A DNA stretch of 64,000 nt from Xenia sp. Carnegie-2017 (lineage: Eukaryota > Cnidaria > Anthozoa > Malacalcyonacea > Xeniidae), in assembly GCF_021976095.1 (NCBI RefSeq), contig NW_025813481.1:10285846-10349845 (forward strand), written 5' to 3'. The position numbers and the translations under genes are program-made. Shown here piece after piece: positions 24,293-39,226 of the stretch (within the stretch, counting starts at the first letter, position 1; the number at the start of each line of letters is the position of its first letter). A model generated the notes under the pieces. The model was given only the letters and a program-made list of their open reading frames with translations, ran no database searches and was not told the DNA's origin.

Positions 24293-27200
24293 AGTATATT
24301 GACTACTAACTGTATATTGACACATAGTTCACACAGTATAATGACTATCAACTGTATATTGACAGGTAGTTCACACAGTATATTGATTACTAACTGTATA
24401 TTGACAGGTAGTTCACACAGTATATTGACTACTAACTGTATATTGACACAAAGTTCACACAATATATTGACTACTAACTGTATATTGACACAAAGTTCAC
24501 ACAGTATATTGACTACTAACTGCATATTGACACAAAGTTCACACACTATATTGACTACTAACTGTATATTGACACAAAGTTCACACAATATATTGACTAC
24601 TAACTGTATATTGACACAAAGTTCACACAGTATATTGACTACTACTGTATATTGACACAAAGTTCACAATATATTGACTACTAACTGTATATTGACACAA
24701 AGTTCACACAGTATATTGACTACTAACTGTATATTGACACAAAGTTCACACAGTATATTGACTACTAACTGTATATTGACACATAGTTCACACAGTATAA
24801 TGACTATCAACTGTATATTGACAGGTAGTTCACACAGTATATTGATTACTAACTGTATATTGACAGGTAGTTCACACAGTATATTGACTACTAACTGTAT
24901 ATTGACACAAAGTTCACACAATATATTGACTACTAACTGTATATTAACACAAAGTTCACACAGTATATTGACTACTAACTGTATATTGACACAAAGTTCA
25001 CACAATATATTGACTACTAACTGTATATTGACACAAAGTTCACACAGTATATTGACTACTAACTGTATATTGACACAAAGCTCACACAATATATTGACTA
25101 CTCACTGTATATTGAATAAAAGTTCACACACTATATTGACTACTAACTGTATATTGACACAAAGTTCACACAATATATTGACTACTAACTGTATATTGAC
25201 ACAAAGTTCACACAGTATATTGACTACTAACTGTATATTGACAGGTAGTTCACACAGTATATTGACTACTAACTGTATATTGACACAAAGTTCACACAGT
25301 ATATTGACTACTAACTGTATATTGACACATAGTTCACACAGTATAATGACTATCAACTGTATATTGACAGGTAGTTCACACAGTATATTGACTACTAACT
25401 GTATATTGACACAAAGTTCACACAGTATATTGACTACTAACTGTATATTGACAGGTAGTTCACACAGTATATTGACTACTAACTGTATATTGACACAAAG
25501 TTCACACAATATATTGACTACTAACTGTATATTGACACAAAGTTCACACAATATATTGACTACTAACTGTATATTGAGACAAAGTTCACTCAGTATATTG
25601 ACTACTAACTGTATATTGACACAAAGTTCACACAGTATATTGACTACTAACTGTATATTGACACAAAGTTCACACAATATATTGACTACTAACTGTATAT
25701 TGGCACAAAGTTCACACAGTATATTGACTACCAACTGTATATTGACACAAAGTTCACACAGTATATTGACTACTAACTGTATATTGATACAAAGTTCACA
25801 CAGTATATTGACTACTAACTGTATATTGACACATAGTTCACACAGTATAATGACTATCAACTGTATATTGACAGGTAGTTCACACAGTATATTGATTACT
25901 AACTGTATATTGACAGCTAGTTCACACAGTATATTGACTACTAACTGTATATTGACACAAAGTTCACACAATATATTGACTACTAACTGTATATTGACAC
26001 AAAGTTCACACAGTATATTGACTACTAACTGTATATTGACACATAGTTCACACAGTATAATGACTATCAACTGTATATTGACAGGTAGTTCACACAGTAT
26101 ATTGATTACTAACTGTATATTGACACATAGTTCACACAGTATAATGACTATCAACTGTATATTGACAGGTAGTTCATACAGTATATTGATTACAAACTGT
26201 ATATTGACAGGTAGTTCACACAGTATATTGACTACTAACTGTATATTGACACAAAGTTCACACAATATATTGACTACTAACTGTATATTGACACAAAGTT
26301 CACATAGTATATTGACTACTAACTGTATATTGACACAAAGTTCACACAATATATTGACTACTAACTGTATATTGACACAAAGTTCACTCAGTGTATTGAC
26401 TACTAACTGTATATTGACACAAAGTTCACACAATATATTGACTACTAACTGTATATTGACACAAAGTTCACACAATATATTGACTACTAACTGTATATTG
26501 ACACAAAGTTCACACAGTATATTGACTACTAACTGTATATTGACAAAAGTTCACACAGTATATTGACTACTAACTGTATATTGACACAAAGTTCACACAA
26601 TATATTGACTACTAACTGTATATTGACACAAAGTTCACACAATATATTGACTACTAACTGTATATTGACACAAAGTTCACTCAGTATATTGACTACTAAC
26701 TGTATATTGACACAAAGTTCACACAGTATATTGACTACTAACTGTATATTGACACAAAGTTCACACAATATATTGACTACTAACTGTATATTGGCACAAA
26801 GTTCACACAGTATATTGACTACCAACTGTATATTGACACAAAGTTCACACAGTATATTGACTACTAACTGTATATTGATACAAAGTTCACACAGTATATT
26901 GACTACTAACTGTATATTGACACATAGTTCACACAGTATAATGACTATCAACTGTATATTGACAGGTAGTTCACACAGTATATTGATTACTAACTGTATA
27001 TTGACAGCTAGTTCACACAGTATATTGACTACTAACTGTATATTGACACAAAGTTCACACAATATATTGACTACTAACTGTATATTGACACAAAGTTCAC
27101 ACTGTATATTGACTACTAACTCTATATTGACAGGTAGTTCACACAGTATATTGATTACTAACTGTATATTGACAGGTAGTTCACACACTATATTGACTAC

Positions 27201-30200
27201 TAACTGTATATTGACAGGTAGTTCACACAGTACATTGATTACTAACTGTATATTGACAGGTAGTTCACACACTATATTGACTACTAACTGTATATTGACA
27301 CAAAGTTCACACATTATATTGACTACTAACTGTATATTGACACAAAGTTCACACAGTATATTGACTACTAACTGTATATTGACACAAAGTTCACACAGTA
27401 TATTGACTACTAACTGTATATTGACACAAAGTTCACACAGTATATTGACTACTAACTGTATATTGACACATAGTTCACACAGTATAATGACTATCAACTG
27501 TATATTGACAGGTAGTTCACACAGTATATTGATTACTAACTGTATATTGACAGGTAGTTCACACAGTATATTGACTACTAACTGTATATTGACACAAAGT
27601 TCACACAATATATTGACTACTAACTGTATATTAACACAAAGTTCACACAGTATATTGACTACTAACTGTATATTGACTAAAGTTCACACAATATATTGAC
27701 TACTAACTGTATATTGACACAAAGTTCACACAGTATATTGACTACTAACTGTATATTGACACAAAGCTCACACAATATATTGACTACTCACTGTATATTG
27801 AATAAAAGTTCACACACTATATTGACTACTAACTGTATATTGACACAAAGTTCACACAATATATTGACTACTAACTGTATATTGACACAAAGTTCACACA
27901 GTATATTGACTACTAACTGTATATTGACAGGTAGTTCACACAGTATATTGACTACTAACTGTATATTGACACAAAGTTCACACAATATATTGACTACTAA
28001 CTGTATATTGACACAAAGTTCACACAATATATTGACTACTAACTGTATATTGAGACAAAGTTCACTCAGTATATTGACTACTAACTGTATATTGACACAA
28101 AGTTCACACAGTATATTGACTACTAACTGTATATTGACACAAAGTTCACACAATATATTGACTACTAACTGTATATTGGCACAAAGTTCACACAGTATAT
28201 TGACTACCAACTGTATATTGACACAAAGTTCACACAGTATATTGACTACTAACTGTATATTGATACAAAGTTCACACAGTATATTGACTACTAACTGTAT
28301 ATTGACACATAGTTCACACAGTATAATGACTATCAACTGTATATTGACAGGTAGTTCACACAGTATATTGATTACTAACTGTATATTGACAGCTAGTTCA
28401 CACAGTATATTGACTACTAACTGTATATTGACACAAAGTTCACACAATATATTGACTACTAACTGTATATTGACACAAAGTTCACACAGTATATTGACTA
28501 CTAACTGTATATTGACACATAGTTCACACAGTATAATGACTATCAACTGTATATTGACAGGTAGTTCACACAGTATATTGATTACTAACTGTATATTGAC
28601 ACATAGTTCACACACAGTATAATGACTATCAACTGTATATTGACAGGTAGTTCATACAGTATATTGATTACAAACTGTATATTGACAGGTAGTTCACACA
28701 GTATATTGACTACTAACTGTATATTGACACAAAGTTCACACAATATATTGACTACTAACTGTATATTGACACAAAGTTCACATAGTATATTGACTACTAA
28801 CTGTATATTGACACAAAGTTCACACAATATATTGACTACTAACTGTATATTGACACAAAGTTCACTCAGTATATTGACTACTAACTGTATATTGACACAA
28901 AGTTCACACAATATATTGACTACTAACTGTATATTGACACAAAGTTCACACAATATATTGACTACTAACTGTATATTGACACAAAGTTCACTCCAGTATA
29001 TTGACTACTAACTGTATATTGACAAAAGTTCACACAGTATATTGACTACTAACTGTATATTGACACAAAGTTCACACAATATATTGACTACTAACTGTAT
29101 ATTGACACAAAGTTCACACAATATATTGACTACTAACTGTATATTGACACAAAGTTCACTCAGTATATTGACTACTAACTGTATATTGACACAAAGTTCA
29201 CAGTATATTGACTACTAACTGTATATTGACACAAAGTTCACACAATATATTGACTACTAACTGTATATTGGCACAAAGTTCACACAGTATATTGACTACC
29301 AACTGTATATTGACACAAAGTTCACACAGTATATTGACTACTAACTGTATATTGATACAAAGTTCACACAGTATATTGACTACTAACTGTATATTGACAC
29401 ATAGTTCACACAGTATAATGACTATCAACTGTATATTGACAGGTAGTTCACACAGTATATTGATTACTAACTGTATATTGACAGCTAGTTCACACAGTAT
29501 ATTGACTACTAACTGTATATTGACACAAAGTTCACAATATATTGACTACTAACTGTATATTGACACAAAGTTCACACAGTATATTGACTACTAACTGTAT
29601 ATTGACAGGTAGTTCACACAGTATATTGATTACTAACTGTATATTGACAGGTAGTTCACACACTATATTGACTACTAACTGTATATTGACAGGTAGTTCA
29701 CACAGTACATTGATTACTAACTGTATATTGACAGGTAGTTCACACACTATATTGACTACTAACTGTATATTGACACAAAGTTCTAATAATATATTGACTA
29801 CTAACTGTATATTGACACAAAGTTCACACAGTATATTGACTACCAACTGTATATTGACACAAAGTTCACACAGTATATTGACTACTAACTGTATATTGAT
29901 ACAAAGTTCACACAGTATATTGACTACTAACTGTATATTGACACATAGTTCACACAGTATAATGACTATCAACTGTATATTGACAGGTAGTTCACAGTAT
30001 ATTGATTACTAACTGTATATTGACAGGTAGTTCACACAGTATATTGACTACTAACTGTATATTGACACAGTTCACACAATATATTGACTAACTGTATATT
30101 GACACAAAGTTCACACAGTATATTGACTACTAACTGTATATTGACAGGTAGTTCACACAGTATATTGATTACTAACTGTATATTGACAGGTAGTTCACAC

Positions 30201-33200
30201 TATATTGACTACTAACTGTATATTTAGTTCACACAGTATATTACTAACTGTATATTGACTCACAGTATATTGACACTACTAACTGTATATTGACACAAAG
30301 TTCAAGTATATTGACACACTGTAGTTCACATAACAGCATAATGACTATCAACTGTATATTGACAGGTAGTTCACACAGTATATTGATTACTAACTGTATG
30401 TTGACAGGTAGTTCACACAGTATATTGACTACTAACTGTATATTGACACAAAGTTCACACAATATATTGACTACTAACTGTATATTGGCACAAATTTCAC
30501 ACAGTATATTGACTACTAACTGTATATTGACACAAAGTTCACACAATATATTGACTACTAACTGTATATTGACACAAAGTTCACACAGTATATTGACTAC
30601 TAACTGTATATTGACACATAGTTCACACAGTATAATGACTATAAACTGTATATTTACAGTTAGTTCATACAATATATTGATTACTAACTGTATATTGACA
30701 GCTAGTTCACACAGTATATTGACTACTAACTGTATATTGACACAAAGTTCACACAATATATTGAGTACTAACTGTATATTGACACAAAGTTCACACAATA
30801 TATTGACTACTAACTGTATATTGACACAAAGTTCACACAGTATATTGACTACTAACTGTATATTGGGTTTCTCACAAGTATATTGATTACTAACTGTATA
30901 TTGACACAAAGTTCACACAATATATTGACTACTAACTGTATATTGACACAAAGTTCACACAGTATATTGACTACTAACTGTATATTGACACAAAGTTCAC
31001 ACAATATATTGACTACTAACTGTATATTGACACAAAGTTCACACAGTATATTGACTACTAACTGTATATTGACACAAAGTTCACACAGTATATTGACTAC
31101 TAACTGTATATATTGACACAAAGACTCACACAATATATTTACTACTAACTGTATATTGACACAAAGTTCACACAGTATATTGACTACTAACTGTATATTG
31201 ACACAAAGTTCACAATATATTGACTACTAACTGTATATTGACACAAAGTTCACACAGTATATTGACTACCAACTGTATATTGACACAAAGTTCACACAGT
31301 ATATTGACTACTAACTGTATATTGATACAAAGTTCACACAGTATATTGACTACTAACTGTATATTGACACATAGTTCACACAGTATAATGACTATCAACT
31401 GTATATTGACAGGTAGTTCACACAGTATATTGATTACTAACTGTATATTGACAGGTAGTTCACACAGTATATTGACTACTAACTGTATATTGACACAGTT
31501 CACACAGTATATTGACTACTAACTGTATATTGACACAAAGTTCACACAGTATATTGACTACTAACTGTATATTGACAGGTAGTTCACACAGTATATTGAT
31601 TACTAACTGTATATTGACAGGTAGTTCACACACTATATTGACTACTAACTGTATATTGACAGGTAGTTCACACAGTATATTGATTACTAACTGTATATTG
31701 ACACAAAGTTCACACAGTATATTGACTACTAACTGTATATTGACACAAAGTTCATACAGTATATTGACTACTAACTGTATATTGACACATAGTTCACACA
31801 GTATAATGACTATCAACTGTATATTGACAGGTAGTTCACACAGTATATTGATTACTAACTGTATGTTGACAGGTAGTTCACACAGTATATTGACTACTAA
31901 CTGTATATTGACACAAAGTTCACACAATATATTGACTACTAACTGTATATTGGCACAAATTTCACACAGTATATTGACTACTAACTGTATATTGACACAA
32001 AGTTCACACAATATATTGACTACTAACTGTATATTGACACAAAGTTCACACAGTATATTGACTACTAACTGTATATTGACACATAGTTCACACAGTATAA
32101 TGACTATCAACTGTATATTTACAGGTAGTTCATACAGTATATTGATTACTAACTGTATATTGACAGCTAGTTCACACAGTATATTGACTACTAACTGTAT
32201 ATTGACACAAAGTTCACACAATATATTGAGTACTAACTGTATATTGACACAAAGTTCACACAATATATTGACTACTAACTGTATATTGACACAAAGTTCA
32301 CACAGTATATTGACTACTAACTGTATATTGACAGGTTTTCACACAGTATATTGATTACTAACTGTATATTGACACAAAGTTCACACAATATATTGACTAC
32401 TAACTGTATATTGACACAAAGTTCACACAGTATATTGACTACTAACTGTATATTGACACAAAGTTCACACAATATATTGACTACTAACTGTATATTGACA
32501 CAAAGTTCACACAGTATATTGACTACTAACTGTATATTGACACAAAGTTCACACAATATATTTACTACTAACTGTATATTGACACAAAGTTCACTCAGTA
32601 TATTGACTACTAACTGTATATTGACACAAAGTTCACACAGTATATTGACTACTATATATTGACACAAAGTTCACACAATATATTGACTACTAACTGTTTA
32701 TTGACACAAAGTTCACACAGTATATTGACTACTAACTGTATATTGACACAAAGTTTACACAGTATATTGACTACTAACTGTATATTGACACAAAGTTCAC
32801 ACAGTATAATGACTATCAACTGTATATTGACAGGTAGTTCACACAGTATATTGATTACTAACTGTATATTGACAGGTAGTTCACACAGTATATTGACTAC
32901 TAACTGTATATTGACACAAATTTCACACAATATATTGACTACTAACTGTATATTGACACAAAGTTCACACAGTATATTGACTACTAACTGTATATTGACA
33001 CTAACTTCACACAATATATTGACTACTAACTGTATATTGACACAAAGTTCACACAGTATATTGACTACTAACTGTATATTGACACATAGTTCACACAGTA
33101 TAATGACTATAAACTGTATATTGACAGGTAGTTCACACATTCACACAGTATATTGATTACTAACTGTATATTGACAGGTAGTTCACACAGTATATTGACT

Positions 33201-33822
33201 ACTAACTGTATATTGACACAAAGTTCACACAATATATTGACTACTAACTGTATATTGACACAAAGTTCACACAGTATATTGACTACTAACTGTATATTGA
33301 CACAAAGTTCACACAGTATATTGACTACTAACTGTATATTGACACAAAGTTAACATAGTATATTGAGTACTAACTGTATATTGACACATAGTTCACACAG
33401 TATAATGACTATAAACTGTATATTGACAGGTAGTTCACACAGTATACTGATTACTAACTGTATATTGACAGGTAGTTCACACAGTATATTGACTACTAAC
33501 TGTATATTGACACAAAGTTCACCCAATATATTGACTACTAACTGTATATTGACACATAGTTCACACAGTATATTGACTACTAACTGTATATTGACACAAA
33601 GTTCACACAGTATATTGACTACTAACTGTATATTGATACAAAGTTCACACAATATATTGACTACTAACTGTATATTGACACGAAGTTCACACAGTATATT
33701 GACTACTAACTGTATATTGACACATAGTTCACACACAATAATGACTATCAACTGTATATTGACAGGTAGTTCACACAGTATATTGATTACTAACTGTATA
33801 TTGATACGAAGTTCACACATCT
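24293..33822. repeat. 42-bp satellite, main array part 2
   Basis: Continues the same unit to the boundary of duplication copy 2. Marker variants show several nested duplications: the CTCACTGTATATTGAATAAA junction unit at 25101 and 27787, the GGCACAAAG unit at about 25700, 26793, 28170 and 29270 (also 19411), and a TTTACAGGTAG unit at 32119 whose surroundings match those at 22310, about 9.8 kb away. The stretch 29.99-30.32 kb is unusually ragged, with many truncated units. The longest open frame in the window (24674-26566) lies here and is pure repeat. Confidence 0.97.
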
Positions 33823-36351
33823 AACTTCGAAATTCGCGCAGTTTTTTCGAGTAAAACTTTGAAACTCGTTAAAAGAAATTTAATTTTTCGTAATTTCTCG
33901 AAATATTACTTACGAAGTTGAAATTTCTTTCTGAAATAATATGCAAAGCTCTCCACACCAACTCCCACTCCTATTAATATTTTTTTGGGGGGAAGGGGGC
34001 TGCCACTGACTAAGCGGCATTTGCAGCGAGGGTTGTTTAATGCAAGTAGGTCTTGCTGTATAAAATTTTTTCAAGATGTTATCGTTCATAAATTTTTCCA
34101 AAAATATTATTATTATGGTTTTTCCATAAAAGGATAGATAATAGATCATTAAGAAAGACTTTAGGGCTAATATAGACGTGCAGTTAAGGAAAGTGTTGAT
34201 TTTCTAGAATCGAGTCCGAGCGTCTTGCCAAATTACGAAAACTTCAGTAATGGAGCGAAACATATTGGCAACATTCCTGGGATAAATAAATGTAAGACAT
34301 TACTTTTCGAAAATTGAAACTTTAGAGTCAACATTTTGCCACTTTTCCAGACTGACGTTACTATCCCCCCCCGAAACTTTCCCACGTGATGCGCGCGTTT
34401 CTTTGAAAGGAACGGGTGACACACGACAAAATTAATACTTTGATGCAACTTCCCGGTGTCTATTTGTTAGTTCTTACTTTCGTTTCTTTTGACAGAATCA
34501 TATAAGTCCAGTTATAGTGAAGAACAGACCAAGGTATTCAAACATGAATGAATTCGTCGTCTTCATTCAAATTGTTCTCAAACACAGAAAATGTATTCGT
34601 AGATCATGATAGCCAGATCTCTTATTCAATAAAAGATATAGTGCGTCAGAAATCATTCGTAATCAAAGCAATTATATTATTTGCAAACGAAATCTCTCTT
34701 TAGAATAACGTGAAGGAATTTCGTCTCCAACAAAAATGTATCAAAGCTGGGTTTTTTTTGGAGTGGGGTGTTTTATGTAGTTAACGTTAAATTTCAGTTT
34801 GCTACTTTTTGTCACGTCTTGTTAGACGCTTTTTGTCAAATCGGCAAATTCTGTTAACTTTTTGTTATGGTTGGGAGATTTTTGAAATTTTGCTCCATTA
34901 AACGCTATTCACATTTACTTTTGCTTAGTTGTTTTGTATATTGAGGGAATTTGTCACCTTTCCTGTACCAAGTTCGCCAGTTTCCGCTATGTTAATTAGC
35001 TACCAGTTTCGTTTTCACGCTACAAGTTTCAGTTTCATCTTCTTAATTAGCTACTAGTTTCATTTTCTGTGTTTGATTCGTAAAATTTCTCGAATTTATC
35101 GGATGCACCTTTTAATTTTCTCTTCTATTTTTTCTTTCAGCACTCGGACCCAGTCTCAAGTAGAGTTTTTTGCCATGCTGGATTCGAAAATTGAAGCGGT
35201 ATTCATATATTTTGCTATACTTTGCCGAAGTTACTGTCTCTTCAGGGTATTTTTAATAACATGACTCCTTTGCATTGTACGAAAAGCTTAATGCTGGTGT
35301 TTTTAATCCTTCGTCAATCCAGAGGTTCAGACATCTAGACTCGATAGGAGACCCGGCTAAAGAGACACGATAATGTCATGACTTCCGATTTGAGCACAAA
35401 ATCACGCACTTTAACGACGAATTTTGTCTTTTTTCGTCGAAGACTTGAACAGTTTCCATGTAAAGTGGTCGCTTATTTTATTGCTAAGTTGTGTAAAAAC
35501 TGGCGAGCACATTTTAGGCAGCCCAAATTGAGATCATCAAGTTTTTGAACTTGGGTCTTTGCTTCTTACAGGGGGGAAGACTTACAGGAAGACGAAAGCT
35601 GATTGTACTTGAATACATGCTCATAATGTAACAGATAGAGATTATAGATTGCATGATCATTCAAAGCTGCTGTTGGCGATTCACGAAATTTTTCGGTCGA
35701 AAATTAATCGAACTGTGTTCCTAACATCGCAATCCAGGACGTCGTTCGCTGTGATTTAGTGAACTAAATAGACGAGTATTTAAAATATGATTCGTCGCTT
35801 AACTCAGATAGTAGCTTTACAAAACTAGTTAAATTATTTTATAAAGAGACATTTCTCATTGAGAAGCATATAGTTAGTCTATGAAAATAGGTCATTATCC
35901 GAAGCTATATGTTGTGGAAGGAGACATTAACAATGTCCATGATGACAATTACATGTACTCTATGATATTTCGCTTGGCTTGCAAATTTTTGTCACAATTC
36001 TTATTGTTCATTGTTATTTAATCCATGGTCTCATGACATTTATTATGATCATACAAGTTACAAGCATGTATTGTACGTCGACATATGTATGATCGAACGC
36101 TATATGCTTTTGTTGCAGTTATTGCAAAAACGAGTGATTGAAAGTCAAGTAGAAATGCCATAAAATTGCGTATTACCACCAAAAGAGCCGAAGCTGCGTT
36201 TAGACAGTGTCTTACAATTATTATAAAGAAAAGTGCAAATCAAAAAAATTGGCTATTCGTGTTTATTTTCTTTATGTAAATTATGAACTTGACCTTTTAT
36301 CTCATTTGATAAATTCTTTTCATGTTAAATGCATTGTTTAGATGTAGCTTA

Positions 36352-36554
36352 GGCTGCGTTTACACTATACCGGATTTGCTCATCACGACATCTTCATTTG
36401 CTTTATAGGGTTAACTGTTCGGAGTAAAAGCTTATTAAGCTGATAGATTTAGTCTATTTGATTGTGTTTCTGGCGTTGAACAATTTCCCCGCCTTTTAAT
36501 ACAAAGAATATTCAACCTGCTACGATAGCAATACGGTATAGTGTAAGAGGGGCC
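36352..36554. mobile_element. MITE with TTA target duplication, duplicated copy
   Basis: Counterpart of the element at 12264-12466, with the same ends and same flanks, so it was copied with the block and did not insert independently. Confidence 0.62.
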
Positions 36555-37356
36555 TTAGTTGACCCATACTGCACGTATACCCATCTTGTAGGATGTTTTT
36601 TTTTTATAGCTTATGACTCAAGTCCCATCTCAGTGGTGGAACTATTCAATTTCGATCATTTTCATTAGAGCCGTGTTCACTCGTTTTTACAAACTGCCAC
36701 AAAAGATTTGTCATTCGAAAGATCTTATGTTAAAGAATACGCAAGTATAAGAATTACCCAAAGTCATCGAATATTGTTTAAGTTGCAGAGCGTAAAAGTT
36801 GCATTCATCTTTTTTTTTGATGGTCGTAGATACCTCACACATGTATACGTGTCAGGCTGGAGCCTCGTCATGCCTCGTGACAGATGACTCATGAGCATAA
36901 CCAAGGCTTAAATAATCTTACGTAAAGAACTTTAAACACTGTATGATCTAATGTTATCAGAATTCCCCATTACTAAGCAAAATACTTAGAATCCCCCCTG
37001 CAATTTCACTATTTTGCTTAAATGATCAGCGAGCGTTGTGGTGAAATTAGGAAGTTTAAAAATAACAAGGGCATAGGCAAACAAGTGATGGTGATAATTT
37101 TCCATACATTAGTCTTCTTTAGATTCTGCATGTGTTCATACGTTCCTGCACCAGTAGAGTGAAATGTCGTCAGTTGTGGGGAATTCCCTTTCCAGTTTTT
37201 GCATCTCATCAACATATTTGAACGTTTTCAGCATTCTTTTGATAAGGTATAAATATGACCAACCATAACTGCACATAAATGGAATTTTGTAGTTTTTGTC
37301 AGGTTGTTATGAAAAGATATACCTCTGTATTCATACAGATCTTGAGAATTTTTTGA

Positions 37357-37478
37357 ATGAAGAAAGAAGTAATTTCAACCACTGCTCTGACTTTTGTCTG
37401 CATTTTTTGTCTTGCTGACGCTGCAAAAGTAAAAGATAGAGAAGACGTGGAAAATGTCGCGGGAAACTCAACTATTTG
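37357..37478 (+). pseudogene. BiP-like first exon relic 1, duplicated copy
   Basis: Copy of the relic at 13254-13375 with the same frame, leader and donor. Confidence 0.66.
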
Positions 37479-38129
37479 GTGAGATTTTTTCTTTTCATCT
37501 TATTAATCGAACTTGTTTAGCCATACGATGTGAGAGTTCAGAAAAACCCTAACACAATATACGTTCTCTGATCAATCGCTAACCCATTTACTAATGGTAG
37601 ATTGTTGTTCCATATCTGCTTCATTGATGCACTAGAACATGCATGTATTATAACGTTACGCCTTTGAACAGTTCGTTGTTTCAATTTCATGAAGCCAGGC
37701 TCAATTTCATAAAGCCGTCTCTGCCAATTAAATTGGGCTGCTCAATTGTAGGTTTACTCATCGTGGCGCGATTTCACTATTCGTGCTTATTTGAGGCATA
37801 GCATTTTTATGAAATAGAGGAAATTTCAAAATTTCAAGGACTTACAAAAAAAGTGATGATGTGATTTTCTCTACATTATTACTCTGTTGATTCTGTGGTT
37901 TCCTTCGCACGGACTAATATCGTTATTTTTGTCCGCTTTAGGTGCATTCCCTTACAGCATTGTCTGCATTTCCTTTGTTACTATTTTTTTGACCAGTCAC
38001 AAGACTACACGTCCATTTGATAAAATTTATCAGATCGACTAACAAGAAAAAGAATCAGATCAGTTTTGTCTTTTGTCAAGTTTTTATGACTAAATTCACT
38101 GCTATATGAAGAAGTATCGAGAATATAAA

Positions 38130-38261
38130 ATGAGAAAAACGGCAACAATTTCACTCACTATCGTCCTTACCTTCGTCTTGTTATTAGGGCAGACAAAAGC
38201 GTCGAAAAGACAAAGAACTGGGAACTGTCATCGGTAATGAAGTGGGAATTTCACATACATG
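38130..38261 (+). pseudogene. BiP-like first exon relic 2, duplicated copy
   Basis: Copy of the relic at 14026-14157 with the same break and donor, showing that decay preceded the segmental duplication. Confidence 0.7.
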
Positions 38262-39119
38262 GTGAGATTTTTCTTTTATTTAACCCTGATTAATGTATTG
38301 AGGCTGCAGACAATTACGCACACAGGATTTGTTTTCTGATATTATTAGAAATCCTGCTCATAATGTAACAGAGAGTTTGTAGGCTTGCATGATCATTTAC
38401 CGCTGCTGCTAGCAATTCAACAACGTTTTCGGGCGAAAATCAATCGAACTGTGTTCCTACCATCGCAATCCTTTTCTAGGAACTCGATCAATGTAATTTC
38501 ATTATATTGCATTGGAAGTTGTAATTTAATGAGCTGTAGACGATTATTTCAAATATGATTCGTCGCTGAACTCAGGCAGTATTTGAAATCATGCTAGAGA
38601 TTATAGACTTGCATGATCATTCACCGCTGCTGCTGGCGATTCACAAAACTTTTCGGTCGAAAATCAATCGAACTCTGTTCCTAAAATCGCAATCTCCTTC
38701 CAGGTCGTCCTTCACTGTCACACTTTCGAAATTTTATATTAAATCTAAGTGATCAACTAAATCTAGTTTGCCTTTTTTGGTTTTCTGGAGCGTATAGTTA
38801 TTTTCAACTGATCAGCGACATAATGTGTCTACAAACTGCATTCGACCCATACTCCCACATATATTGCAGTTAAATTTTATTGTGAAAGATGTGTTCAGTA
38901 TAAAACAGTTGATAAACTCAACATCTATATAAGATGACAAAAATAGTTCCGTAAAAATCAATTTTCTTGCTCATAAATCCCAATAACAGTTTTTCGTGGC
39001 ACGAAATGGGATTGCTAGTACTGATAATTGTTTGTTTGTATGTTTGTTTATTGTTTGTGTGTTTGTTTACGTTTAACGAACAATATTTATTAATTATATT
39101 TGGATCAACGTTTTTTCAG

Positions 39120-39226
39120 CTATGGGTTACTCGAAAATTATTTTCATTGTAATTTGGACAATTATCTACACAGTATCAATATTAGAGAGTTGGAAGTGAT
39201 GACAATTAATGCTTCCTCACATCATG
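39120..39226 (+). pseudogene. BiP-like exon 2 relic, duplicated copy (weak)
   Basis: Copy of 15036-15142 with the same acceptor and GTAAGT donor. Confidence 0.38.

Noticed and set aside
24674-26566. 630-codon open frame, and similar long frames on both strands of 17.3-33.8 kb
   Set aside because: They are pure 14-residue repeats of the 42-bp satellite. The opposite strand is equally open, unit differences are not biased to silent positions, and no initiation context or domain is present.
17292-33822. CRISPR-like regular repeats
   Set aside because: There are no unique spacers; the whole 42-bp period is repeat, and the context is eukaryotic.
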